Shown here: piece by piece, positions 1 to 11,759 of the stretch
Numbering within the stretch: the stretch's first letter is position 1
Layout: the number at the start of each line of letters is the position of its first letter
From: Astropecten irregularis
Lineage: Eukaryota > Echinodermata > Asteroidea > Paxillosida > Astropectinidae
Length of the DNA stretch: 64,000 bases
Assembly (NCBI GenBank): GCA_963971285.1
Contig: OZ020258.1
Location: forward strand, 4,960,001 to 5,024,000
Direction of reading: 5' to 3'
Translations under genes and position numbers: made by a program
The notes under the pieces: generated by a model
Seen by the model: only the letters and a program-made list of their open reading frames with translations
Told to the model about the DNA's origin: nothing
The model's database searches: none

Positions 1-223
1 CTTAGGCTCAGGCTCCAGCTCTGACATCCATAATGCTGAACATATATAGGTTGTGGTTTTTCATTGAAGCTGAAACTCTGTTATCCTTTTCAAACCAGAC
101 AATCTACTTCAGAACCGTAGCCAAACTTCTCTATTTTGATGCCCGTTATTTCAGAATGGATTCACGAAATGGAGCCGGAGCCTGAAACGGAGCCTGAGCC
201 TCCGTTTCGAAAACGCCCTTAAT
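1..223. mobile_element. MITE, 'GGGCCCTTTTCC' family, cut by window edge
   Basis: GGCTCAGGCTCCAGCTC-type sequence at the left and its reverse complement (GGAGCCTGAGCC) near 180-200 form a fold-back. The same element recurs at 26656-26909 and 33312-33566, where both ends are seen. The left end lies outside the window. Confidence 0.6.
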
Positions 224-270
224 AGTTTTTGGTGAAATCCAGCCCGGAGTTGTAGCGCATGCAAAGCCCT

Positions 271-970
271 AATCAGCAGAGGGCGCCATTCAAACATTCA
301 ACATGCAATTAGGCAATCTTCAAGAAAGAATAATTCCCCAGCCTGTAGAGTGTAGAAGATCATTCATTTAATCAAAAGAGGGCGCCATTCAAACATTCAA
401 CATGCAATCAGGCAATCTTCAAGAAGGAATAATTCCTCTGTAAAAGATCATTCATTCAATCAAAAGAGGGCGCCATTCAAACATTCAACATGCAATGAGG
501 TAATCTTCAAGAAAGAATAATTCCTCTGTAGAAGATCTTTCATTTAATCAAAAGAGGGCGCCATTCAAACATTCAATATGCAATCAGACAATCTCCAAGA
601 AAGAATAATTCCTCTGTAGAAGAACATTCATTTAATCAAAAGAGGGCGCCATTAAAACATTCAACATGCAATCAGGCAATCTCCGGTCGAGTTCGGGCAC
701 CACGTTCTCGATCGTTCGTGAACAGCTGGAGTTTTGTTCCCGGCGGGGAGGTGGTGTGTGATCTTGTTCCGAGAACAATGTTCTTGGGTCGCGTTCGTTT
801 GGTTCGAGCGCGAGAGCGAGGTTCGCGTGTCAAGAAAAGACCGCCCGAACTCGACCTCCAGAAAGAATAATTCCTCCGTAGAAGAACATTCATTTAATCA
901 AAAGAGGGCGCCATTCAAACATTCAACATGCAATCAGGCAATCTCCAAGAAAGAATCATTCCTCTGTAGA
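271..970. repeat. 88-bp tandem repeat, about six units
   Basis: Units carrying AGAGGGCGCCATTC start near 278, 378, 467, 555, 643 and 903. Spacing is about 86-98 bp once the 172-bp insertion at 685-856 is removed. Each unit continues with CAACATGCAATCAGGCAATC and AAGAATAATTCCTCTGTAGA. No coding signal is seen. Confidence 0.9.
685..856. mobile_element. 172-bp MITE inserted in an 88-bp repeat unit
   Basis: Perfect 14-bp terminal inverted repeats, GGTCGAGTTCGGGC at 685 and GCCCGAACTCGACC ending at 856. The flanking TCC at 682-684 and 857-859 is a likely 3-bp target duplication. The neighbouring units show what the uninterrupted site looked like, so the boundaries are secure. Superfamily not recognised. 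Confidence 0.8.
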
Positions 971-1211
971 TCATTCTAATTTTCTTGGACAGAGTGAGAA
1001 ACTGCCTGTAGTATTACATGTCTTTTGTGCAGCACTTGTCGCCTGTAATAAATTGCCATGTGTGACAATTTCTTGAAGGCCTACCTTTGCCATGTCCGCC
1101 CCTGGAGCGAGTGTTGTAGGTTGTGTAGGTGGTGTAGGTCTTACGAAATCGATTTTTGTTTCTCGATTTCGCAACACTTTTAAAAGTGTCCTCTGTTAGG
1201 GGGAAAATAAC

Positions 1212-1582
1212 ATGAATGTTTAATAATGTAATAATAATATAGGCATTTATAATGCGCAACATATCCACCCAGAGCGTGCTCAAGGCGCTTTCTATTATTT
1301 TTCCCTGGTCATCGGGCCCCACTAACATTCCTGACACAATCTCAACTCCAAGGGAGTATACAGCCTCGGCTACTGTAAAGCGCACAAAGGCTAATCAAAC
1401 CACAAAGCCATCTCTACCCTCGCAGGTACCCATTTACACCTGGGTGAAGAGGAGCAATTATGTGACAAAGGGTCTTGCCCAAGGACGCAAGCACCAGTAG
1501 CCCATGCCTGGATTCGAACCCACAATCTGTAGATAGACCACAAGATCTTGAGTCCGACATGCCAGACCACTAGGACACAGCA
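1212..1582 (-). mobile_element. tRNA-derived SINE (tRNA-Leu-like head)
   Basis: Reading the minus strand, a tRNA-like head contains an A-box-like TGTCCTAGTGGTCTGG and a B box GGTTCGAATCC (about 1510-1575). The body follows with CTTGGGCAAGACCC and AATGGGTACCTGCGAGGG, then an ATTATTATT tail near 1220-1240. This is the build of a Pol III SINE, not a tRNA gene: it has a long non-tRNA body and a simple-repeat tail. Open frames over it are chance. Confidence 0.8.
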
Positions 1583-1690
1583 CCCCACATGTAAAAGTTT
1601 TAGGAGAGGATGAAAGGCCTTATGATCAATTGTTTTGTTTTGTTTTGGAATTAATAATTCATGGGAGAATGTGCATTCAAATGCATTACT

Positions 1691-1854
1691 GATTCGGGCG
1701 ATTTCACATAGTGCGCCACCAAGAGTTGGCGACGCTTTGGCCAATCACAATGCAAGGAATGTGTCGACCCAATGCGTGTCTAGAAATGGTCGACATATTC
1801 TGGCCAGTGCGTTGCAAACTCTTGGTTGAGCACTATTTGGAATCACCCGTAATC
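1691..1854. mobile_element. MITE, 'TAGTGCGCCACCAAGAG' family
   Basis: Inverted ends: left arm has TAGTGCGCCACCAAGAGTT; right arm has the reverse complement with a few mismatches (AAACTCTTGGTTGAGCACTA). A second, cleaner copy is at 35031-35177. Confidence 0.7.
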
Positions 1855-1880
1855 AAAACGTAACTTTGATGTTTACTTAC

Positions 1881-1947
1881 TGGTCTCAGAGAAGTAAATT
1901 GCCACCATCAGGACAATAATGAGCAGTAAACAGCCGTAGGATGCCAT
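1881..1947 (-). CDS. Possible first coding exon, signal peptide or membrane anchor
   Basis: I do not recognise the gene. Reading the minus strand, a TTTCAG acceptor is followed by exon sequence from 1978, an ATG at 1947 and a strong donor A|GTAAGT at 1881/1880. The exon would encode MASYGCLLLIIVLMVAIYFS plus ET: a short N terminus then about 15 hydrophobic residues, as in a signal peptide or signal anchor. It ends in phase 1. A nine-codon upstream ORF (MHVHTLVGE, stop TAA) sits in the same exon and ends one base before the ATG. The rest of the gene would lie to the left; no further exon is seen in 1-1880, which is repeats. It could be chance. Confidence 0.35.
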
Positions 1948-2009
1948 GTTACTCGCCGACCAGAGTGTGTACATGCATCTGAAATGGTGAACAGTGAGAT
2001 CATACATTG

Positions 2010-2125
2010 AGGCAATGCAACTCATCGTAACTTACTATCAATCGTTGGACTTATGATGCATCGCAGTCCTACGTAGGATGCGATAGTTTGTCCCTTCGTA
2101 ACTCGAGTTACGATGGATCGTATGG
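2010..2125. repeat. Dispersed repeat fragment, 'CGTAACTTACTATCAATCGT' family
   Basis: CGTAACTTACTATCAATCGT and TCGTAACTCGAGTTACGAT recur at 16661-16785, 25318-25540 and 42770-42870. The better copies carry GTCGATTTCA-type inverted ends, so this is a MITE fragment. Confidence 0.6.
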
Positions 2126-2984
2126 ACGAATCACCACCCTCCGCCGGCCCATTGTGGCCGAGTCACCATCCTAGCTCCGCTGGCCCATTATGGCCGAGTC
2201 ACCATCCTACCTCTGTTTCATTGGCAAAGTAATACCAATACAGAACATCAGAATTTCAATTTTAAATATTTTCTTTTGAGACTTACTCAATCAGGGGAAA
2301 AACGGAAACGGAAACCTACATGTATATATGGCCTAACACGCAATTGTGTAACCCCTATCAAATTATAGTGTTAACTACTGATCGAGCATTTGAGAGAAAA
2401 AAACAATGAAATGTTCAATTAGTTTATCTCTTGGAAATATTGAGGTAATGATACATTAGTGTAGTGCATTAACCCTATACTAATGGAACTATATCATTAT
2501 TATGCCTGGCTGTCCTATACAGGATTACCGATGCACTAAATTACTGAATGGGTTATATTATACCTATTAGTCAACTGCAGTAGTTTTATATGTAAGGAGA
2601 ACCCCAGGTCCGAACCTCGACTCGGTCTCCTCCTCAAGAGAAGACGGTCTCTTGTTCCATTCTCAATTGGATCGCAATTGAATTTGCCCAATTACCCAAC
2701 TCTCCCAGCTCCCCATGATCTAATCAGGAACGAGTCACGTAGAGTACAACCCCAGGTAGATCTGCATTTCTTTCTGCTGTGGAATTTTGAAACAACTGCA
2801 TCAACAAACTGGGCAACTATCGGGCCGTACACGATGCGCATTAAAACACTGTCGCTGTGGCACGTCCACGTGTTGTTGTAATGGGCAACCGGTTGCTCAT
2901 TATTGTAAAGGCCTATGCAAAGACGTGATATGCCAGATCGGTTGCAACTATTATGCAAAAGCTAGACGACAAGAGACAACATGA

Positions 2985-4000
2985 GCTGACAAGAGACGAG
3001 ATGAGATGACAAGAGACAAAACGAGATGACAAGAGATGGGATGAGATGACAAGAGACAAGATGAGATGACAAGAGACAAGATGAGATGACAAGAGACGAG
3101 ATGAGATGACAAGAAACGACAAGAGACGAGATGAGATGACAAGAGACGAGACGAGACGAGACGAGATGACAAGAGATGGGATGAGATGACAAGAGACAAA
3201 ACGAGATGACAAGAGACGAGACGAGATGACAAGAGACGAGATGAGATGACAAGAGACAAAACGAGATGACAAGAGATGGCAAGGGACGAGACGAGATGAC
3301 AAGAGACAAAACGAGATGACAAGAGATGGCAAGGGACGAGACGAGATGACAAGAGATGGGGTGAGATGACAAGATACGAGACGAAATGACAAGAGATGAG
3401 ACGAGATGACAAGAGACGAGATGAGATGACAAGAGACAAAACGAGATGACAAGAGATGGCAAGGGACGAGACGAGATGACAAGAGATGGGATGAGATGAC
3501 AAGATACGAGACGAAATGACAAGAGATGAGACGAGATGACAAGAGACGAGATGAGATGACAAGATACGAGACGAAATGACAAGAGATGAGACGAGATGAC
3601 AAGAGATGGGATGAGATGACAAGAGACAAGGCGAGATGACAAGAGATGGGATGAGATGACAAGATACGAGACGAAATGACAAGAGATGAGACGAGATGAC
3701 AAGTGACGACAAGAGACGAGACGAGATGTCAAGACAAAAAGTGAGACGAGAAAAGACGAAATGAGACGATAAGAGACGCCATGACAAGAGACAAGTCGAG
3801 ACGAGACACGACGAGATTGCGCGACAAGAGATGAGACAAGACAAGACAAGATAAGACAAGAGACGGCACGACAAGAGACAAGACGAGACGAGACACGACG
3901 AGATGGCACGACAAGAGACGACAAGAGATGGGACGAGTCGATAAGATACGACAAGAGACGAGACGAGATGATAAAAGAGAGGAAGGTCTGCGAAGACACC
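2985..4000. repeat. 1-kb purine-rich minisatellite (GAGATGACAAGAGAC-type)
   Basis: About 1,000 bases built from 5-, 10- and 15-base words such as GAGATGACAAGAGAC and GACGAGAC, with strong purine bias on the plus strand. Long open frames on the minus strand (SLVISSRLLSSRL-type) come from the stop-free repeat and are not genes. Flanking 4000-4160 carries scattered units. Confidence 0.95.
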
Positions 4001-4382
4001 ACAATATAATCTTTTCCTAGAAGTGTGGTTCTGAAAAAAAACAAACCGGCGAAAAGTATAGTCTTGATGGTCCGGCCAGTGTACTCTGGCCGTCCTCATG
4101 AGAGAGACGACAAGAGACGAGACAAAAACAGTCAACCAACAGCGAGTTTTGACATCAGACATTATTCCCTGTGTTCAGCTCAGCTCTCTTGAGGTTGCAA
4201 AAATAACCATCGATGTAAAAAATCATCATAGCCATGAAATAAACTGATGGCTGACTCCCACTTTGAATCAAATATTGATCTATAAAAGGTTGCCATAGCA
4301 AAATGCCTGTATAAAACTGACATTAGTACTGGGGGGAATTGATCGCGCTGTTTACTTGTAGAATAATGTGCACCGTGTTTGG

Positions 4383-4753
4383 TTAAAGGTAGTATCATAC
4401 TTTGGTATGAAACCAAAACAGAAATGTTCACAGACTTATGTATAACTTACAGGGTACGAAGATGGTGCTGGTAGACTAGAAACATACCGTTAAAATGTTT
4501 CCGCCTGAAATGCCGTATTTATCCAGAAAAGAGTCAAACAACGACCGAAAATCGTGTTGATCTTTTAAAAGATAAAAAATAAAAGAGAAAATACTTAAGA
4601 AATACCGTGGCCGTTTTTCACCGTTTTCTCAAAAAAGTGGGCACCGTATGGGACTGCAATTTCCACAGATGACTGTTACTGTATCTTCCTTGATATTTTT
4701 GCCCATGAATCTGCATTTCTTTGACAAAAACCAAAGTATGATATTACCTTTAA
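4383..4753. mobile_element. TTAA-flanked MITE, family A
   Basis: Family A ends are TTAAAGGTAGTATCATACTT on the left and AAGTATGATATTACCTTTAA on the right. Internal landmarks are CAGAAATGTTCACAG, TTTTAAAAGATC, GTGGGCACCGTATGGGACTG and GCCCATGAATCTG. There is no coding capacity. The TTAA target suggests the piggyBac or Kolobok groups; the RRR-type terminus (AGG) fits Kolobok better. Confidence 0.85.
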
Positions 4754-5113
4754 AGGTGTGATACATGATTGGTAAAAGGTCACAAAACAGTACAGACACT
4801 TTGTCGAACATGTACATGAAATAATAAACCTGTGAACATTTGAGCTCAATCGGACATCTTAGTCCAGAGAAATTAGCGGAAACCCCATTCAATTATTCTT
4901 CATAAAATAATACAGAATGGTTTTGATATTACCCTGAGATGAAAACTGTTTTCGGTCTTTGTTTTACTACTTTCTGGATAAATACAACTTTTTCTTGCAG
5001 ATATATTTTAACGGTATGTTTCTACCAGCACCATCTTCATACCTTGAAAGTTATACGTAAATCTGTTAACATTTCTGTTTGGGTATGTTACCAATCCTAT
5101 ACTGTACCTTTAA
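4750..5113. mobile_element. TTAA-flanked MITE, family B
   Basis: Ends TTAAAGGTGTGATACATGAT and ATACTGTACCTTTAA. Landmarks are GTACATGAAATAATAAACCTG and GAGCTCAATCGGACATC. It shares its left TTAA with the family A copy before it and its right TTAA with the family C copy after it. Confidence 0.8.
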
Positions 5114-5483
5114 AGGGATGGTACAGAATTGGTTAGACAAAATACACTTCAAGATCACAGATTCAAATAAAACTTACACAGTATAATGGTGATGATAGGA
5201 GAAAACATCCCATGAAATGTTTTTGTCTGAAATGCCATATTCGTTGAGAAATAAATGAAACTATTTTCCGATTGGAATAAATCACTTCAAAGCGTTTTAT
5301 TATGAACGCATAATATCGTTGAAATGTGTAAACGGGTTTTCACTATTTTATCGTGACCCAGATTGCTGATTGACCTCAAACTTCTACAGGTTTGTCAGTT
5401 AAGGTATATGAGGGATTACATAATGTGCTTTCACTGTCAACAACGGTTTTATCGCAAAAAACAGTTCTGTACCATCCCTTTAA
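5110..5483. mobile_element. TTAA-flanked MITE, family C
   Basis: Ends TTAAAGGGATGGTACAGAAT and TTCTGTACCATCCCTTTAA are near-perfect inverted repeats. Third member of a TTAA-chained A-B-C array. Confidence 0.75.
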
Positions 5484-5671
5484 TGATGAGGACTGCATTT
5501 AAAGTCGCATTCGGACGGCAAAATCTCTTCACATATACCCATAAGCGCATTACCTATTTTTAAGGTTTTTACAAGATCAAGTATACGTTTGCATAGAGTG
5601 ATTCTGCGGATTAATCAAAATGTGGTTTCTTAATCACCCACATAAAGTCGTTTTTACTAACATTTTATTGT

Positions 5672-6037
5672 TTAAAGGTAATATCATACTTTGGTTTTTG
5701 TCAAAGAAATACAGATTCATGGTCACAAATAAGGAAGATGCAGCAACAGTGTTCTGTAAAAATTCCCAGTCCATAGGGTGTTAACCTTTTCAGAAAACAG
5801 TGAAAAACGCTCACGGTATTTTAAAAATCTTTTTACAGGGTTTTTGAGCTTCCGAAGATCAAAATTGTTTTTGGTCAATTGGTTTTAGTCTTTTCTGGAT
5901 AAATACAGCATTTCAGGCAAAACAATTTCAACGGTATGTATGTTTCTACCATCACCATCTTTATACCCTGTAAGTTATAGGTAAATCTGTGAAGATTTCT
6001 GTTTGGGTATGCTACCAAAGTATGATACTACCTTTAA
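5672..6037. mobile_element. TTAA MITE family A, reversed copy
   Basis: TTAAAGGTAATATCATACTT at the left; ATGATACTACCTTTAA at the right. The internal order is the reverse of the 4383 copy. Confidence 0.85.
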
Positions 6038-6345
6038 ATGGTTGCAATCTTTTATTCAGTCAAGGTCATTTTCTTTATAAATTATACAAACGAAACCCAC
6101 AAAAGCATATTACAAAGATCTATTTCATGGGATGCTCGCTTAGGGAAATCTTTTTATAGGCGCCAGAAACGCGAGGGTCGGAACATTAACATGAAAAGTG
6201 GTCATTTGATCCGGGGAGACAATCAGGCAATAATTTATCGGCTTACTGAAAATGAAAGGAACATCGAGAAGGGAATAAAAAACCTAATGATGGTGAAGGG
6301 ATATCCCATATAATATATATTTATCGCAATGTTTGAGAATAAATC

Positions 6346-6499
6346 AATGGGAGACTTTTGAGACGTCGACTGAAGTCTCTTTTTGCTGTCTCTGAGCATG
6401 CGCGGGCAATTGTGAGCATGCGCGCGTTGTTGTGCGCGTGCGTGCGTACGCGTACGCATGCGCTGTTGATTGAAGACCGATGCTCCAAAGTCTCCCATT
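6346..6499. mobile_element. MITE with AATGGGAGACTTT ends and GC-rich core
   Basis: AATGGGAGACTTTTG at the left and AAAGTCTCCCATT at the right. The core (about 6396-6470) is alternating purine-pyrimidine with several GCATGCGC words. A longer-armed relative is at 55189-55333. Confidence 0.8.
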
Positions 6500-6558
6500 C
6501 TACTACTGCTTACTCCCTATATGACACTAGTCACGTTTTTGCTCATGAATATAGACAT

Positions 6559-6803
6559 CTGGGGCCAATTTCTTGGCGCTGCTAAGCACAAAAATTTGCT
6601 TAGCACAAGACATTTCTTGCCCAATTAAATAAACCACCGTTTAAAATTTCATTTGATGTTCATTATCGGTGAACAACAGCCAAAGAACAATCACAAGCGA
6701 TACACAACACTTGGCAATTTGGTTGTTAACCATGTTTTTATTAAAACAGAAATGTCATGCTTAGCAACGTTTTGGTGCTAAGCAGCTCCGTGAATTTGGC
6801 CCC
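6559..6803. mobile_element. MITE with GGGGCCAATTTC ends
   Basis: Left GGGGCCAATTTCTTGGCGCT and GCTAAGCA; right GCTAAGCAGCTCCGTG and AATTTGGCCCC. Fragments or nested copies are at 8700-9476, 16197-16595 and 23820-24490. Confidence 0.75.
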
Positions 6804-7639
6804 TGATAGACTGATGCATATTACAAATATAAAAAAAAAAATGTGGAAGCCTGTAGAATATAAAAAGAACCCATTTTGTGAGGAATTTACTAAAATTCGG
6901 ATTGCTTATGTACACCATGGCATTACAAGACATCTTCTTTGTGAATTTCACATAATCATGTCGTACAGCTGCGCAGATCTTATAGCGAATTAATTTGATG
7001 TTATTTTCATGTCAGCGTCTTGTATACTGCCAAGGGTCCGATCCTTATCAGAGATTTCTCTTCTCTGTAGCTAGACAAAGTCTATTAATACCATGGCCGA
7101 GGCCATCTTACATCGATCTTTTGTCTATACACCCACGTATATAATATTAAGTACAGGTGAATCGGAGCAAAAACTGATAGGATGGCCCCTAATGCCCCCC
7201 CCCCCGCCACGCCCCGCCCTCCGTCGAGGCAAGTGTCTGCATCGTGAGATTGTAATCACTATGGGTTCACCCCCAGTAAATAATTTCCCATATGCTCCCA
7301 TGCTAAATGGCCATTTTCCAATAATTACTATGCAAATACTCAGAAGTTTCTCAGGCAATCAAGCTATACACCAAATGAAGCTGAAAACTTCAATTTTCAT
7401 TTTCATTTCAACTTTTTCTTTCTATAGGGTAACCAATGACTATTTGAGGAAAATCCATCCAAAGGAAAATACCCTGAAAACGGCCACGTTGACTGATGCC
7501 AGACTAAAAACAAGTACCCCTCCACTACATGCCCAAGTAGAGCGACGTTAGGGCCCGATTTCATCCAAACAGCTCAAAGTTGAAAGTCCAAACTCTGGTG
7601 ACCGAGTTCCATCCATTTTCTCAACAAGACTTCCCATAT
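6804..7639. other. No supported gene
   Basis: No repeat family or gene is recognised. An open frame of 152 codons at 7093-7551 runs through a C-homopolymer (about 7197-7205) and has no recognisable domain or flanking splice sites that would make a gene. Confidence 0.5.
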
Positions 7640-7819
7640 ATCTTACCCCCAGATCAAAACTGTTTTCCGTCTTTTACTAATCATAAATACACCATTTCAT
7701 GCGGAAATATTTTAACGGTATATATTTCTACCAGCCCCATCTTCATACGTTGAAAGTTGTACGTAAATCTGTGAACATTTATGTTTGGGTATGTTACCAA
7801 TCCTGGACTGTACCTTTAA
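7640..7819. mobile_element. TTAA MITE family B, right half
   Basis: AGATCAAAACTGTTTTCCGTC through TGGACTGTACCTTTAA matches the right half of the 4750 copy. The left half is missing. Confidence 0.7.
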
Positions 7820-7996
7820 TCACAGGAGACCTTTACAGATTGTAATGGTCTTCTAGGAATAGCCAAACAGACTATCATCAGTACACTAGTCGTATTGACA
7901 GACCCTGCAGTATAGTTAAGTGCTTTCTATTCTCTGGACGCAAACGTGCACCGACTATATAATGTCCCCATCATACGCGAACCATTACACAAAGCA

Positions 7997-8022
7997 TGTA
8001 CATGTACATGTACATGTACATC
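7997..8022. repeat. (CATGTA)n microsatellite
   Basis: Four uninterrupted ACATGT hexamers. Confidence 0.9.
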
Positions 8023-8154
8023 AGTGAAAATAATGTGCATTACTTACGCTGAATTCCCCAATCATTGGAGGACCTATTACCTTAGTTTAACCCGAATACG
8101 ACCCTTTCGTGTATGTTTTTTTCCTCTCAACAGCCATTTGGGAAAATTGATGTC

Positions 8155-8516
8155 TTAAAGGTAGTATCATACTTTGGTAACAAACCAAAACAGAAATGTT
8201 CATACATTTACGTATAACTTACAGGGTATAAAGATGGTGGTGGTAGAAGCATACCGTGAATTTTTCGTCCGCCTGAAATGGTGTATTTATCCAGAAATTA
8301 GTAAAACAACGACCGATCAACGACCTGATCTTTTAAAAGATCAAAAATAAAAGAGAAAAGACTTAAGAAATACTGTGGCCGTTTTTCACTGTTTTCTCAA
8401 AAAGTGGGCATCGTATGGGACTGAAATTTTCACAGATGACTATTATTGTATCTTCCTTGATATTTTTGCCCATGAATCTGTATTTTATTTATATTTAAGT
8501 GTGATATTACCTTTAA
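8155..8516. mobile_element. TTAA MITE family A
   Basis: TTAAAGGTAGTATCATACTT left and GTGATATTACCTTTAA right, with the family A interior. Confidence 0.85.
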
Positions 8517-8699
8517 TTTTCTGATCTATTTGCACGGCGTGTGCACATATTTAGGTCTTACAGACCGCCTACGGTGACGCGATGGACGGTAAGGCATATA
8601 ATATCTCGATATTGAGGCGAGGGGATATTGCCCATGAAGCAATTCCCCCACCATTAATATAACCGAGTAACATTTTCTTGTCCATTATTTCATGTGACT

Positions 8700-9476
8700 A
8701 GGGACCAATTTCGTTGAGCTGCTTAAGCACCCAAAATTTGCTTAAAGGTAATATCATACTTTGGTTTTTGTCAAAGAAATACGGATTCATGGGCACAAAT
8801 ATCACAGAAGATGCAGTAACAGTCATCTGTGAAATTTCAGTCCCATACGGCGCCCACATTATGAGAAAACAGTGAAAAACGCTCAGTATTTCTTAAATCT
8901 GTTCACAATTTTTGTTTTATCTTAATAAGATCAGAATTGTTTTGGTGTTTGATTTTACTCTTTTCTAGATAAATACAGCTTTTCAGGCAGAAACATTTTA
9001 ATGGTATGTTTCTACCGTCGTCATCTTTATACCCTGTAAGTTATAAGGTAAATCTGTGAAGATTTCTGTTTCTTTTTGGTTGGTAATCCTATTTGATCAA
9101 GGAAGACCTTGCTTAAGGTATTATCAAATTGGTAGCATACTGAAACAGAAATCTTCACAGATTTACCTATAACTTACAGGGTATAATGATAGTGATTTTA
9201 GGAACACACCGTTAACATGTTTCTGCCTGGAATGCTGTGTTTATCAAGAAAAGAGTAAAAACAATTACCAAAAACAATTTTGATCTTTAAAAGAAAAGAA
9301 ATATCACACTCTTTTCTCAAAAGGTGGGCACCGTATGGGACTGGAAATTTCACAGACTGATGACTGCATCTTCCTTGATATTTTTGCCGATAAATCTGTA
9401 TGTCTTTGACAAAAAAAGTATGATATTGCCTTTAAGCTAATTCTTTTGCTTAAAAAGCTGCTATATGAAACTGGCC
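8700..9476. mobile_element. Nested MITEs: two family A copies inside a GGGCCAATTTC element
   Basis: The outer arms are GGGACCAATTTCGTTGAGCTG (8700) and AAGCTGCTATATGAAACTGGCCC (ending about 9476). Inside are family A copies at about 8742-9110 and 9112-9435, both bounded by TTAA at their outer ends. Confidence 0.7.
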
Positions 9477-9983
9477 CATATCACACAGTGCAGCATTAGT
9501 GTGGAGTTCGTCAGTGACATTATACACATACCCATGGCGATTGACGAAAGATTGTAAAGCCCCTGCAGCTAGAAATGAATATAATGATCACAAATTGATG
9601 TCGTCGATGATAATACACGACACGCGTTTATAAACCTGAAGTGCATTTCTATCCCTCGCTCGACGAGGGACTTCTAAACCTATGGAGTGCCACTCCAAGT
9701 GCTTGTGTTGATCTTCAGAGGGATTATTATTGATGCAAATGGCTCGCCATTTCTTTCAATTTTCTTGAGTACAACATATTCAAGCCCTCTTGTGAAATAG
9801 GGAACACAGGAAGACTGTAATCTCGAGTGACATTTTATTATGTTTCTCGTGTCTTTACAAGACTAAAACATATTGCAAACAAAATCCAATATCATTTTTT
9901 TTCTAAAAAAAACCCCATATGGCGAGCGGAGGTACCGTTTTAAGATGTTTGTGGCAAATTTTTGATAAAACCTTATTTTTGGT

Positions 9984-10375
9984 TTAAAGGTACAGTCAGG
10001 ATTGGTAACATACCCAACTAGAAATGCTCACAAATTTACGTGTATAGGCCTATATAACTTTCAGGATATGAAGATGGTGCTGGTATAATGCCTACCGTTA
10101 AAATATTTCCGGCTGAAATGTATTTTATCCGGAAATTAGTAAAACAACGACCGAAAACAGTTTTGATTTCGGGGTGTGATCCAAACTTCTGTGAATAAAT
10201 TTGAAAAACATAACAAAAAAACATGAGTGTTTTTCATTCTTTTCTACAGTTTTCGATGATGACATGAGCTGGGAATTTTTCAGGTTTGGTTTTATTCCAT
10301 CATGATGACAAATAAAATTATGAACAGTCTGCAGCTGTCCTGTCACCTTTATCAATCCTGTATTATGTCTATAAG
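9984..10375. mobile_element. TTAA MITE, family B left end with family C-like right part
   Basis: TTAAAGGTACAGTCAGGATTG at the left. The right part holds AAATTATGAACAGTCTGCAGC as in family C; the right terminus is degraded. Confidence 0.6.
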
Positions 10376-11028
10376 TGTACTTCTCAATTGTCTTAAAAAA
10401 TTGTGGCAAAGTCTGAAAATAATGCTTCTTATTTGCGCTTTTGCAATACAGCCATAAAAAATACCATCAGTCACTTTTTTACATTTTCGTATTGAATAAA
10501 ATTCGACGACCTTCCAAAATGAGATATATAATTTATGACACAACATCACTATTGTATTTGTTTGAAAGGTTCGCAGAATTAAGTTTTTCATTTTTTTCAT
10601 TTTGTATTTTCAGCTACTTAAAGGAAAATGTCAACAACAGCAAAAACATCGGCGAGTCTTAAGTTCTATTTCCAACCTTCCAATCGCATGTAAAGTCTTT
10701 TATCTGTGTTTATACAACCTTGCTTATTGAGACACTGATCGAATCCATTAAGAATTGTTAAGTAGGGGAAGCATTTAAAGATGTTCACTTAACCTACTCA
10801 GCCTCTTGGCAAACTTGAAAGGAAATTTCTTCTTCTGCATGATTGCAAGGTTCACTGACGATATAAAAAAATAAAACAAGCGAGGAAAATGCGGTCTTTT
10901 AAAAGGTGCAGAGTTACTAAGCATGAAATTGAGTGTATACCAATCATTTTGGTTTATTTTTATAGCCATCTCATTGAAAGTCCGCATCACAATCATGAAC
11001 AAAGCAATTTGAATTACCGTGTATAGCA
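10376..11028. other. No gene or known repeat seen
   Basis: AT-rich sequence with no splice-bounded exon or repeat family that I recognise. Confidence 0.5.
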
Positions 11029-11392
11029 TTAAAGCTAACTTTGGTTTTTATCAATGAAATACAGATTCATGGGCAAATATATAAAGACAGATACAGTAAC
11101 AGTCATCTGTGAAAATTTCAGTCCCATACGGTGCCCAATTTTTGAGAAAACAGTGAAAAACGGTCACAGTATTTTTTAAGTCTTTTCTCTTTTATTTTTG
11201 ATCTTTTAAAAGATCAACACGATTTCCAGTCGCTGTTTTACTAATTTCTGGATAAACACACCATTTCAGGCAGACAAATTTTAACGGTACGTTTCCATGC
11301 ACCATCACCATCTTCATACCCTGAAAGTTATACGTAAATCTGTGAACATTTCTGTTTCGGTATGTTACCAAAGTATGATACTATACCTTTAA
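11029..11392. mobile_element. TTAA MITE family A
   Basis: Left end TTAAAGCTAACTTTGG (altered); right end ATACTATACCTTTAA; typical interior. Confidence 0.75.
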
Positions 11393-11759
11393 AAAACATC
11401 AATAAATGTAGCCATGGTAACGGCTATATGATCGTAACGACTTCATGCATGAAAATTTACTGCCACTTTTTTCTTTATCTTAACGATGTTTCTATGCAAT
11501 GAGCCTTACCACTTGTGACACACATACATGCAATTATTCAGAAATTGTATGTAATGTTTTCTGGCAATCGGCGGCCATGTAAATCGATAATACGGAGGCC
11601 GTAAATAGCCACACGAGTTTCTATGTGACCTTTTATTTGTTACTCTGATTAGTCTACTTGTATTTTTTTCTATTTTACACGTCACTGAGACAATTTTATC
11701 TCGGAAACACGGAATTCAATGATACTGAAAACCCGGATGGTCATTTTAAGATTCCGTAT

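Noticed and set aside
1014..1385. 123-codon minus frame resembling a conserved protein
   Set aside because: It lies in a tRNA-derived SINE body whose parts recur in many genomes as repeat.
2913..4162. Open frames of 249, 360 and 403 codons on minus (SLVISSRLLSSRL-type)
   Set aside because: They arise in all frames of the purine-rich minisatellite and have no non-repeat coding sequence.
7093..7551. 152-codon plus frame with a proline run
   Set aside because: No domain and no convincing splice context; it passes through a C-homopolymer.
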